A stretch of DNA of 64,000 nucleotides from Hoylesella shahii DSM 15611 = JCM 12083. Its GTDB lineage: Bacteria > Bacteroidota > Bacteroidia > Bacteroidales > Bacteroidaceae. The notes beneath the pieces are model-generated. The model did no database searches and had not been told where the DNA came from. It saw only the letters and a list, made by a program, of their open reading frames with translations. The position numbers were made by a program, and so were the translations under genes. This document shows positions 46,301-55,804 of the stretch, piece after piece (position 1 is the stretch's first letter; every line of letters starts with the position of its first letter). The DNA is taken from positions 53,080 to 117,079 of the forward strand of contig NZ_BAIZ01000004.1 of NCBI RefSeq assembly GCF_000613445.1, written 5' to 3'.

Positions 46301-47002
46301 ACTGCTGCAAATATAGCGCGAAAGCTTGAAAGATCAAAACTTTTTAGCGTAAATCATTATGTATAACTGCAGTTTTTCGGATTGTGATACAACCTAACAG
46401 CCATCGGGAACAACATTCGCTCGATCGACACCCATAACAGTAGGTGTTTGCTTCTCTAATCCCTATCGCACAAGGATATGTTTCTTAGGTATTTTCATCG
46501 GTTAATTTCGTTGCTTTTTTAGTTATACAACAACACGAAAACAGACCAATTCTATGCCAAAGATTATGAACAGCATCCTTATTTATTGCTCCCCTCTTCT
46601 TAGTATACACGAAAGAAAGGTGTGTAAACATTTACCTAAATTTCGGTATTGCACAACTTGTAAATTATTAAGACCTTTGCAGCAATTTCTAAACGTTATA
46701 TTATCTAACAGCTGCAAATGTAAATAACAATGCCTGCAACACCTGTTGGCAACAAGAAAGCGTCTGATTAAGACACCACTCACCAACGTTTACAAGTAAA
46801 TACTACGTTTATCTACAAACGTTACATACCTGCAACGCTTATATATAATAAGGTATAGGCATGTTTGGCGAAATTCTTAAACAGGCAAACTGCAACTACT
46901 ACACACCGACCCGCAGATAACGAGCCGGCCAAAACGGCCCCTTTCGAGAGGCCATTACTAATTAATAGGGAAACAATAACTCTACGTTATCTAGAAACCA
47001 AT
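46301..47002 (+). promoter_or_regulatory. Upstream region of the TonB-receptor locus
   Basis: No gene was recognised. The receptor frame is open back to 46865, but that part does not look like a signal peptide. A near-match to the -7 box, GACCTTTG, is at 46672-46679 with CTTG about 20 bases upstream. The stretch 46780-46860 contains several ACGTTTA/AAACGTT words, possible sites for an iron or other regulator; this is weak. Confidence 0.35.
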
Positions 47003-49433
47003 ATGAAATTAAATGAAACAAACAAAAGGTGCACTGCCCCTTGGGCTTGTTATGCTCGGCATGTGGCACTGTTCTTCACCCTTGCCTTGTGCTTAACGGG
47101 CATGCCATTGTGGGCCTATGCCACAGAAAACGTGTGCCTGCAATCCCCCACCAGCGATGATGCCACCATTCAAAACGTGGTAGTAGTGAGCGAAAGTTCT
47201 GGCGAACCCATTGCTGGTGCTGTGGTTAGATGCAACGCGGCCTTTGCTCCTGTAGTAACAGATGTTAATGGCCACTGCCAACTTAAACTAAAAGCCAATA
47301 CCGAAAAGGCTAGAATTGAGGTATCCTCAGTGGGTTTTAAACGGCTTGTGCGCTCGTTTGCGCCCTCCCTTTCGCAAACACTTACGCTAAAAATGGCCGA
47401 CGATGCCAAGATGATTGGCAACGTTGAGGTGACGGCAATGAAACGCCATACCAACCAAATGCAACAAACGGCGACTATAGGAAGCGATGCGCTGGAGAAA
47501 GGTGGAGCTACTTCGCTGGCCAAACTGCTTGAAGCGGTGCCGGGTGTAAGTTCTATCAGTACTGGCAACACCATCGCCAAACCTGTTATTCAGGCATGCA
47601 CAGCAGCCGAATTTTGCTTATGAACAACGGTGTTAGACTGGAAAGCCAAAGCTGGGGGGCCGACCATGCGCCCGAACTAGACTATACGGGGTCGAGTATG
47701 GTTGAAGTGGTGAAGGGTGCCGAATGCATTCGCTATGGCTTTGGCGCCATGGGTGGCGTGGTATTGCTTAACGATGCACCACTGCCTTGGGGCAATAAGC
47801 GCCTTACCACTAAGGGAAACGTAAACTTGGGCTACGACACCAACGCACGAGGCGCTAGCGGTAGCGCCACTGTTGAGGCAGGTTATGGTCGCTGGGGGGC
47901 ACGAGTTCACGGCATGTACACCAAAGGTGGCGATTACAGCACGGCAGATTATCGCCTTAACAATACGGGATATAACACCATTAGCCTATCGGGGATGCTG
48001 GGCTACGAAGGCAAACACATCACGGCCACAATCTTCTCTAGCATTTATTATCAACGAAGCGGCATCTATTACGCCAGTAAGGTGAGCGACTTAGACCAAC
48101 TTGTGAAACGCTTTGAGTACGGACGACCCGACCCTCAAACCATTCAACCCTTTTCTTACGAGATTAAACCACCTTTCCAACAGTCGCAACACGTCACGCT
48201 AAAGGGCGAACTGAAATGGCGACTCAACGCCAATCATCAGGTGGATTTCACACTGTCGTTTCAAGAAAATCTGCGTCAAGAGTTCGAAAATCGTAAGAAA
48301 GCGCAATGGAGTTGGATACCCATGCAAGACCTCATTCTTAAAACATACAAGGGAGATGTGTTGTGGCACGCCAAATGGAAACTGTGGAAAATGACCACCG
48401 ACGCAGGACTTTCTAACACTTATCAAACCAACTATAACTACCCTGCACCAAACAGCCTGCCTTTGTGCCCAACTTTGCAGCCCTCTCCATGGGTGGATAC
48501 TTCTTACACAAGGCAGAATGGGGCAAGCTGCAGATGGCTTTGGGTATGCGATACGACTTCCGCGTGATGTCGGTTAACGGCTATACCAGTTTGAGTAACT
48601 ATACTTATTACGACGATTTTAAACTTTATAGCAACTTCACCGCTAGCCTGGCAGGCCATTATCAGCTTAACGATAACTGGGATATGAGGGCGAATATCGG
48701 TTGGTCGTGGCGTCCACCAGACATCAATGAACTGTATGCCATCGGCCTTCAAGAAGGCTCTTACTGGGTGATTGGCAACAGACACCTGGCCAGCGAACGA
48801 GGATATAAATCGGTGGTGGGCGTGAGATATCGCAACACGTGGTTCAATATCGAACCCAGTTTCTTCTACCAACGCATCAATAGTTATATATACGACCACA
48901 TCGGAACGGGCAAAGACCGATTTCATAACCACCCTAGCGGCAAGTATCCCAAGTTTATTTACGACCAAGATGATGTGCAACTAACGGGTGGCGACATCGA
49001 AGCTACTGCCAAACCTTTTGAAGGACTCACCCTCGTGGCTAAAGGAGAATGGATGTTTGCACGCAACATCACCCGCAACGACTGGCTGCCCTTTATGCCA
49101 TCCGACCGCTATGGACTATCGGCCACCTACACCCGACTGCTCAATAAAAGCGGTAAATGGCGCGCAACGCTGTCGCTATCGGGAATATATGTAACGAAAC
49201 AAACGCGATTCGACCCCGATAAAGACCTGGTTAGCGACTCGCCCGACCCCTATTTCTTGCTCAACGGCACCGCCGAAGTGGCTTGGCGAATGCCCCAACA
49301 CCGCGAACTAAAACTGATGCTCGTGGGCGATAATGTGCTGAACAACCTTTATAAGGAGTACACCGACCGCTTTAGGTACTACGCACACGAACGTGGAGCC
49401 AACTTCTCTCTGCGAACGCTCTTTAAATTCTAA
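47003..49433 (+). CDS. TonB-dependent outer-membrane receptor (two frame breaks)
   Basis: The repaired protein has about 810 residues. Order: signal peptide (cleavage near LWAYA), a carboxypeptidase-regulatory-like domain (VVSESSGEPIAGAVVRC), plug domain (LLEAVPGVSSI, GADHAPELD, VVKGAECIRYGFGAMGGVV) and a 22-strand barrel ending FSLRTLFKF. Break 1 at about 47593 and break 2 at about 48463 are each repaired by one base (GG to GGG, TTT to TTTT). The ATG at 47003 starts a proper signal peptide and is preferred over 46865. It lacks the SusC N-terminal signature and has no SusD partner, so it probably imports a metal chelate or cofactor. Three lipoprotein genes follow on the same strand. Confidence 0.9.
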
Positions 49434-49472
49434 AGACGTCGCTACTTCAACTATCACATAACAAGAAACGCT

Positions 49473-50924
49473 ATGCTACACATATCATTTAAAAATGCTG
49501 CTGCAACGCTAGGCTTTATGATTCTTGCCTCTGCCTGCAGCAACGAACAGGTGGACGATTTCTTTAAAAAAATTATCCAAGCTCCTCCTTCGTCTATCGA
49601 AAGAGACGTGAAAGGACACGACCAGATATACAGCGTGCACGCCATTTTAAGAATGGGATATAAAGGCGGACTTATCGGTGTTGGACCGAATGGCGACGAC
49701 TCCGTAACCGTTTACAACACATATCACGTGGCTACAGATAGCACCGTGGTGCCCATCACGCAAGAAATAGACATCGTAAAAGACGATAACGGAGAGATGA
49801 CCGTCACAACGAGCCGACAACAATTTGATGTTGTGGCTGCACCCAACATCTATTATGGACTGGAATTGAGGTATTACGACCAAAACGGAATGCTCATCAA
49901 TCACCAATTCTCGGCCTATCCCTTCATCAAAGATAAAGATGGGGTGAGTGTTCCTGACGAAAACACCTCTACACTGATGATGCACCAACACTTTTTTGGC
50001 ATTGGCAACACCACGCTTGCTGCCGACGACTCGCTGAAACTTAACTCCAGCGCTGCGCAACAAGGCTTGCAACTGGCCTACCCACGCACACTTACACAGC
50101 CCGCCACCTACATCGACCGATACACTTTTAGGGAAGATGGCGGACAGGCTGTTGCTGCCACCAAGTTCTCGGCCACAAATATCTTTGCGCCCAGCAACTT
50201 TGGCTATGGCCAAAACAATGTGGTGTACAACCCCGAACTTGCTTGGAAGGCCATAGAACGCTCTGGAAAGCCCGAAGCTACACAGCCTTACACCGCTGAC
50301 GATGGCAAAACATACAACCTTTTTAGGGTGATTGACATGATGGAACTAAATAAACTAACACCAGAAGTGTTTACCTACGAGTATAGAGACACCGACCCCG
50401 TGGAGGAAGAATTGGGAAAACTCTTCGTTGACTCGTACAACGACGACTTTACCGACCCCGACACTGATGCACCAAGGCAACGCTACGGAGAAACAGTGGG
50501 ACTGCTAAGGCAAGCACGAAGCTTAGATGCCGGAGCACCATTAGACAGACTGGGCTTTAAAGGCGTGCTGCAATTTAAGCTGGCCCACATCTGTTTTTCG
50601 CTACAAGTAAAGATTTGTAACATCCTTAATAAAGGTCAACAGCACGTGGGCGAACCCGAAAAGCCAGCCAAATACGTGAATGCTGCCAATAGCGAAAATG
50701 GTTATCTATGGGACTTTAACCAAATTCAGTCGGGATGGGACAGCTTCGACATCGACTATCCCCTACCCGTTAGAGTGATTGCCGATGTGAAAGACGGACA
50801 AGAGAAATGCGTTGCCGATGCCAAACGCTTCTATCCCAGCATCGACGCTGCACAACTTTGGATGCTGCTTACACAGCCTTCTTCCTTCTTTTACAAACAT
50901 CGCAGAAGTGTGGTGGCCATGTAA
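49473..50924 (+). CDS. Lipoprotein of unknown function in the TonB-receptor locus
   Basis: The protein has 483 residues with a lipoprotein signal peptide ending ILASACSN (Cys22). It has beta-rich composition and no enzyme motif. The segment TYEYRDTDPVEEELGKLFVD is similar to YTYRDTWIHDAMGDGARELF in the next gene's product, so the two are probably distant paralogues. It starts 39 bases after the receptor gene. A surface-exposed ligand-binding partner of the receptor is the most likely role. Confidence 0.82.
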   Translation: MLHISFKNAAATLGFMILASACSNEQVDDFFKKIIQAPPSSIERDVKGHDQIYSVHAILRMGYKGGLIGVGPNGDDSVTVYNTYHVATDSTVVPITQEIDIVKDDNGEMTVTTSRQQFDVVAAPNIYYGLELRYYDQNGMLINHQFSAYPFIKDKDGVSVPDENTSTLMMHQHFFGIGNTTLAADDSLKLNSSAAQQGLQLAYPRTLTQPATYIDRYTFREDGGQAVAATKFSATNIFAPSNFGYGQNNVVYNPELAWKAIERSGKPEATQPYTADDGKTYNLFRVIDMMELNKLTPEVFTYEYRDTDPVEEELGKLFVDSYNDDFTDPDTDAPRQRYGETVGLLRQARSLDAGAPLDRLGFKGVLQFKLAHICFSLQVKICNILNKGQQHVGEPEKPAKYVNAANSENGYLWDFNQIQSGWDSFDIDYPLPVRVIADVKDGQEKCVADAKRFYPSIDAAQLWMLLTQPSSFFYKHRRSVVAM

Positions 50925-50988
50925 TTAGCCACAAAAGGCCTAGCCCAAGAGGTGAAGGCCATAACATTCAACTACAATAAACAGACTC

Positions 50989-52456
50989 ATGCACTATATA
51001 AACCTATCCGACAGCGCACATAAGGCGCAACAACAGCCTGCCAAACGCTGCCTTCGCACGCAAATAATGGCTGTTTTGGTGGCCATAACTGCCTTAACCA
51101 CTCTTGTGGCTTGCGACGATTTCGTGTTCGGAAACGTGAACATCAACTACAACGACAACCCTCTTGAGGCCAAACCCATACCTCATAGCGGAGCCGACAA
51201 GTACGTTGATAGCTTAAAAAAAATACACATCGCCGAACCTCTTACTAATAACGACCCCAACGGCGCCTTCGCTAATTGGGCTACTTGCTTGGCAATGTTC
51301 AAAGAAGGTCACTCGCATGGCGATGGATGATGCACGGAAACTTTGTGTATCACAATGCTCCCTGGCGACAAGAACAGTTCGCTATTATCCACAACAACAA
51401 CGCTACATGGCCCGATGTGCAGGTGCAAAAACAAAGCACTGTTACCTATCTAGAACAGTATGCTGGCAAAGAGGGACCTAACTACATTCGCATCATTGGC
51501 GGACGACTGAAGCGATGGGGATTGTGTCTCTATTTCTTCGACAAAGATGGTAAGCTAATGAACGACGATATTCTAAACCACTCCGACGAATATCAAATAT
51601 TCTTCACCGTTAGCGATGTAGACGATAAAGGAAACCCTTACGAAATAACCGACTGCCGTGGCACTTGGCACCCCAAACGCAATAGGTTTGGCGAATGGAA
51701 AAAAGGCGGAACGATTGACAATACGCCCGTTGCTTCGCCTTTCTTTGCCGACAAAACCACCTGGAAACAACGAGCCGACGCCACACCAAAGATTTTTGAA
51801 TACACCTATCGAGATACTTGGATTCACGATGCTATGGGCGATGGCGCTCGCGAATTGTTTAATCAAAGGTTGCTCGCTCCCTTAACACGAAAGGATGCCG
51901 ACTGGGCTGTGGCTCCCTACGACCAAGACCGCGTGGACTTAAAGGACACTTTAACTTCGACCTCGATGCCGATGAGAACGACGACTTGCATAGCGAGTGG
52001 CCACTGGAAATTACAAAACGCACCGACCCCGCCACTGGCGAGGCTGGAAAATACACACGCCCTTCATACCTGCTGCCACAATTCTACCTCTCGGTGAGGG
52101 TGATGAAGTGTCCTAAAGGCAAAAAAGCACTCATACCACGCAACGAATATCTGCGCCGACACTCAACCTACGAGTTTATTAGTGAACTTATCTGCGCCGA
52201 CTGGTACAACCCCGACGAGCCAAAAGACTATGGTGCCGACTCGCAATGGCAAGAGGTGATACGCTTTAACATTCCCATAAAGGTGTATTGCAGCAGCTTC
52301 GACACCGACCCAACGGCCATCGACCCCAACGACCCGTTCTATTATTACCTGGGACTTGAAATTGGATTAACACCCGCCGAAGCACTCGAAGCCTCGCAAA
52401 ACCTGCAAACCCACGGCGTGGGCGGTGGCTCGGGATTTGGAAACTGGTTTCTATAA
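50989..52456 (+). CDS. Second lipoprotein of the TonB-receptor locus (two frame breaks)
   Basis: The repaired protein has about 489 residues. A signal peptide ends TTLVACDD (lipobox Cys43 when counted from 50989; the ATG at 51067 gives a shorter signal peptide). It contains a His/Gly-rich stretch GHSHGDG then MMHG exactly at the first break. Break 1 at 51324-51326 is a missing G; break 2 at 51939-51944 is a missing T or A, restoring DFKGHFNFDLDADEN. The His-rich stretch would suit metal or heme binding. It shares the YxYRDT motif with the lipoprotein upstream. Function unknown. Confidence 0.78.
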
Positions 52457-52511
52457 CCTGCTCATAAACGCTTGACACAACGCTTCAGATAACAATTAAC
52501 AACAAAACAAC

Positions 52512-53573
52512 ATGAAACAGCTTGCAACGCTCATGCTCCTTGCCTTGCTTACAGGATGCGTGCGCAACGAATTGCCCGTTAAACAGTCGAACGCTAAAAC
52601 CAAGGTCGACCACCTTATTATTAAAGAGGTGTTCTACATTGGCCACTATTGGGTGCGCGATGTGAGGCAATGGGGCTTTAAAAACAATAACAATAACTAC
52701 AACGACGACCAATATATCGAGATTTATAATCCCACCGATGAGGTGCAATATCTCGACAATTTGGCCCTCTGCGCACACGCCATCGACCCCACAAAGGTTA
52801 TCACCTTCGCCCCGAAAGACGATTTTGTAAATCGCTATTACGGCATTAATGCACTTGCTTATTTCCCTGGAAAAGGTAAAGATATGCCCATACAACCCAA
52901 ACATTCTATCATCGTTGCAAAATATGCCGTAGACCATAAGGCTGCTTTCGAAAAAGAATTGGAAGGCGAAGACTTGTCGATGTACAAGGGCTTGGAGGCT
53001 TTTCTCGACCTGCGCAAGGCCGACTTTGAATGGACTAATGCCGACTACGACCACTCGGGTAAAAACAATCCGAACGTGCCAGACCTGCAAGCAATCATGA
53101 CCAGAAAAGACCAACGCGGGAATATCTTACCCTCGTTCGACCTGCAAGAGGTGTCGGAACATGGCGGTATTGCACTCATTAAGTTGCCGTGGACTCCCGA
53201 AGACTTTGCACAAAACTATAAAGAAACAAAAGACAAACCGGGCTATCTGCACTATATCACTATCACGAGCAGTGCCTTTGCCGACTTTGAGGCAATCGAA
53301 ATTCCGTTTGCCGATGTGATAGATTGTATCACCATTTGCCCCAAAAGCCAATTTCAAATGCGACCGTGCAAACTGGATAAGGGCTATAACGCCGTTACCG
53401 ACGTGCCGTTTGTCAGCATAAAAAATATTGATTACCCCACTTATTCGGGATTGGCGCTTACTAGACGCTGGGACGGTAGAAAGTTTGTTGACGACGATAA
53501 CACCAAAACCGACTTCAAAGTGCAAGTGGCTTCGCTCTCAAGGAAAGACGATAAGGGCAACCCCATTAAATAA
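52512..53573 (+). CDS. DUF4876-type lipoprotein
   Basis: The protein has 353 residues with a lipoprotein signal peptide (LALLTGCVRN, Cys17). The N-terminal half shows LIIKEVFYIGHYW and DQYIEIYNPTDEVQYLDNLALC, the lamin-tail-like beta fold of Bacteroidetes DUF4876 proteins, which are usually found next to TonB-dependent receptors. It contains a run of nine Asn/Tyr-rich residues (NNNNNYNDD). It is the last gene of the locus, followed by a strong terminator. Confidence 0.85.
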   Translation: MKQLATLMLLALLTGCVRNELPVKQSNAKTKVDHLIIKEVFYIGHYWVRDVRQWGFKNNNNNYNDDQYIEIYNPTDEVQYLDNLALCAHAIDPTKVITFAPKDDFVNRYYGINALAYFPGKGKDMPIQPKHSIIVAKYAVDHKAAFEKELEGEDLSMYKGLEAFLDLRKADFEWTNADYDHSGKNNPNVPDLQAIMTRKDQRGNILPSFDLQEVSEHGGIALIKLPWTPEDFAQNYKETKDKPGYLHYITITSSAFADFEAIEIPFADVIDCITICPKSQFQMRPCKLDKGYNAVTDVPFVSIKNIDYPTYSGLALTRRWDGRKFVDDDNTKTDFKVQVASLSRKDDKGNPIK

Positions 53574-53681
53574 TTGCACGTCGATAATTTGATGTTCCCG
53601 TCTACATTCCTTATCTTCTGCACACTGTTGATAAAAGTTTGTTGCTTCAGGGTAAAAACTTTTTTATAAGCTAGTAACAAC

Positions 53682-53718
53682 AAGGGCTGACACTTCGCAC
53701 GAGGTGTCAGCCCTTTTG
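53682..53718 (+). terminator. Terminator of the TonB-receptor locus
   Basis: AGGGCTGACAC (53683-53693) pairs perfectly with GTGTCAGCCCT (53704-53714), followed by a T run. Confidence 0.93.
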
Positions 53719-53809
53719 TTTAGCTTTAACCCAAATGGTTATTAGAGCATAAACAGATTATGTTTTAATGTCGAGCAGATTGCCTGTCGTTATAATGTGG
53801 TTCTACAGG

Positions 53810-53985
53810 CAACTAATCTCCTTATACAACACAACTAATCTCGTTATACAACAGATAATGCACAGTACAGGCTATCTTGTACTGCTACTACAAGTCACTT
53901 GTACTGCTACTACAAACGGCTTGTAGTGCCAGTACAAGGTGCTTGTAGCAATGCTACAATCAACTTGTACCACACTCTATAGCCC
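53810..53985. repeat. 22-base-period dyad array E
   Basis: Eight units lie in one unbroken 22-base register: 53810, 53832, 53854, 53876, 53898, 53920, 53942 and 53964. The first two share CAACTAATCTC and TTATACAACA; the third is degenerate; the last five start CTTGTA, and the clearest hold TTGTA-N7-TACAA (for example TTGTACTGCTACTACAA). It lies between two converging terminators, in a region with no gene. Confidence 0.9.
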
Positions 53986-54018
53986 AAAAAGCTAACGCGA
54001 AAAGACGAAAAGGGTAAA

Positions 54019-54059
54019 CAAAAAATGCGCAGGGAGACGCCTCACGCGTGCCCTGCGCC
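54019..54059 (-). terminator. Terminator of the SusC/SusD locus
   Basis: GCGCAGGG (54027-54034) pairs with CCCTGCGC (54051-54058). On the minus strand the hairpin is followed by ATTTTTTG. It lies 140 bases after the GHL10 gene. Confidence 0.8.
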
Positions 54060-54195
54060 ACCATTAAAATTGAAACATTAAATTTAACCCTTAAAATATA
54101 AACTCTGAAAAAGATTGAACTAAAGGGAAGGTTGCCAGCTATGCGCCAACAAGGCGCAACACTGTGTGCAACAATGAGGCAGAGCGAGCACCCTA

Positions 54196-55647
54196 CTAGC
54201 GCACCTCTACCATTGCCGAAGGTTTGCTCTCGGCATTATCTTTCTTGCTAACAGCCGTAACAAAGTAGGTTCCAGCATCAGCCAAAGCCACTTCTTGCTG
54301 GCGTGTTACGGCCACCGTTACGGCCTCTTTTCCGACTCCATTGCTACGATAAACGGCATAATAAGCGCCTTCTGCGCCATTCCATTGCAGGGTTTTGCCG
54401 TTAGCCCTCACGTTTGTGGGTGTGGCAGGCAGCGTAGCAGTGTACTTACCGAGGTAAGGCAGCACAGCAGGAAGTTTGTAAGCCTCTTTAATAGCCGCGA
54501 GAATGTTAACAGGATTTTCGGTTAAGTCTTTGGCACTATAAAGCACACTACCCATAACCTTCTTGTATCTCTTGGCAAAAGCAAACTGGTTGCTCAACTC
54601 TGCGGCACTTTGATAGGCTGGCGTTTGAACTGAACCAAACTTATAGGTGCCATAACCCACTAAGAGCGCATTGTTAAAGGTGAACTGCGACCACCAATGC
54701 AGACGATGATTGAAGTTGGTTTGTGCACTTCCCATAGGGAAATACAACTGCGGGATGATGGCTTCGGTCCAGCCCTCGCGCGACCATTTCAGCACATCGG
54801 CATACATACGGTCGTAGTTATAAGCAGGGTCGGCAGCAGGGCTCACGGTGAAAGCCACCTCGGGACGAGTGGCTTGTATCACATCATGAATGCCCTTCAC
54901 CGTGAGGTCTACATTGTTTCGGCGGAAATCTTCTACCGTGATAGAAGGTTTGCCCTCGGCATCCTTCGGTGCAAAACGCATAAAATCGTTGGCATCCTTG
55001 ATGCTTTCGCCAGCAGTGAGCGCAGGATAGAAATAATCATCAATGTGCACACCATCAACATTATACTTGGTGATGAGGTCTTTCACGATGTCGAAGATGC
55101 GTTGGCGCACCTCGGGCAATGCAGGATTGTACACCCTAATGGTTTTATAATCCACCGTCATTGTCTGCGGAATGCGGCTATCCAGTTCGGGGAAGTTGGC
55201 ATCGGTGGCTTTTTTAGTAGACACGCGATAAGGATTGAGCCAAGCATGAAAGGCAATACCGCGCTTATGTGCCTCGTCTATCATAAACCGAAGCACATCG
55301 TATCCAGGGTCTTTATCAGCTTCGCCCGTGATGTATTTGCTCCATGGTTCGTAGTCCGACTTATAAAATGCGTCGGCCATGCCTCTTACTTGCACGAACA
55401 CGGCGTTGATATTGTTTTGTTCGAAGAGGTCCATATAGGCCACATAACTGGCTTTTTGAGCATCGGCGTCGTAGTTACCGCGAGGCCAATCCAGTCCCCA
55501 CACGGTAGCCATCCATACGCCACGCAATTCTTTTTGGGGCAAAAGGGGTTGGGTAGCGGTTTCGGTTTGGCTGTTGTTGTCGTCGTGATGACAAGCCACA
55601 ACCAAGACGGTGCTCAGTGCCAGAGCTATTTTTTTCCAGGTTTTCAT
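54196..55647 (-). CDS. GHL10/DUF187 family glycoside hydrolase lipoprotein
   Basis: The protein has 483 residues from the ATG at 55645-55647. A lipoprotein signal peptide ends LVVACHHDD (Cys19). The TIM-barrel GHL10 domain follows: ELRGVWMATVWGLDWP, FVQVRGMADAFY, FHAWLNPYRV, DGVHIDDYFYP (catalytic acidic pair), FTVSPAAD and IIPQLYFPM. The C-terminal 85 residues are a fibronectin-III-like domain. E. coli YddW/DigH of this family cuts peptidoglycan glycan strands stripped of peptides. Here it is the last gene of a SusC-SusD locus and probably cuts the imported glycan at the cell surface. Confidence 0.88.
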   Translation of the reverse strand: MKTWKKIALALSTVLVVACHHDDNNSQTETATQPLLPQKELRGVWMATVWGLDWPRGNYDADAQKASYVAYMDLFEQNNINAVFVQVRGMADAFYKSDYEPWSKYITGEADKDPGYDVLRFMIDEAHKRGIAFHAWLNPYRVSTKKATDANFPELDSRIPQTMTVDYKTIRVYNPALPEVRQRIFDIVKDLITKYNVDGVHIDDYFYPALTAGESIKDANDFMRFAPKDAEGKPSITVEDFRRNNVDLTVKGIHDVIQATRPEVAFTVSPAADPAYNYDRMYADVLKWSREGWTEAIIPQLYFPMGSAQTNFNHRLHWWSQFTFNNALLVGYGTYKFGSVQTPAYQSAAELSNQFAFAKRYKKVMGSVLYSAKDLTENPVNILAAIKEAYKLPAVLPYLGKYTATLPATPTNVRANGKTLQWNGAEGAYYAVYRSNGVGKEAVTVAVTRQQEVALADAGTYFVTAVSKKDNAESKPSAMVEVR

Positions 55648-55804
55648 ATTCCGAATGTTTAAAATTGTGATGGTTCGAGCTAGAAGAGCGAAGCAATAAG
55701 GCGGTTGCACATGCTTCGCCTTCGAAGCTTATAAGCCATTTGCATTTAACTTTGAATTTTAAAGTGAGGCGACAGACGCCTTTAAAGCGCCAGGCCTGCA
55801 GTTA

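Noticed and set aside
46583..46786. 67-codon minus-strand frame upstream of the TonB receptor
   Set aside because: Cys/Arg-rich random-like composition and location in a probable promoter region.
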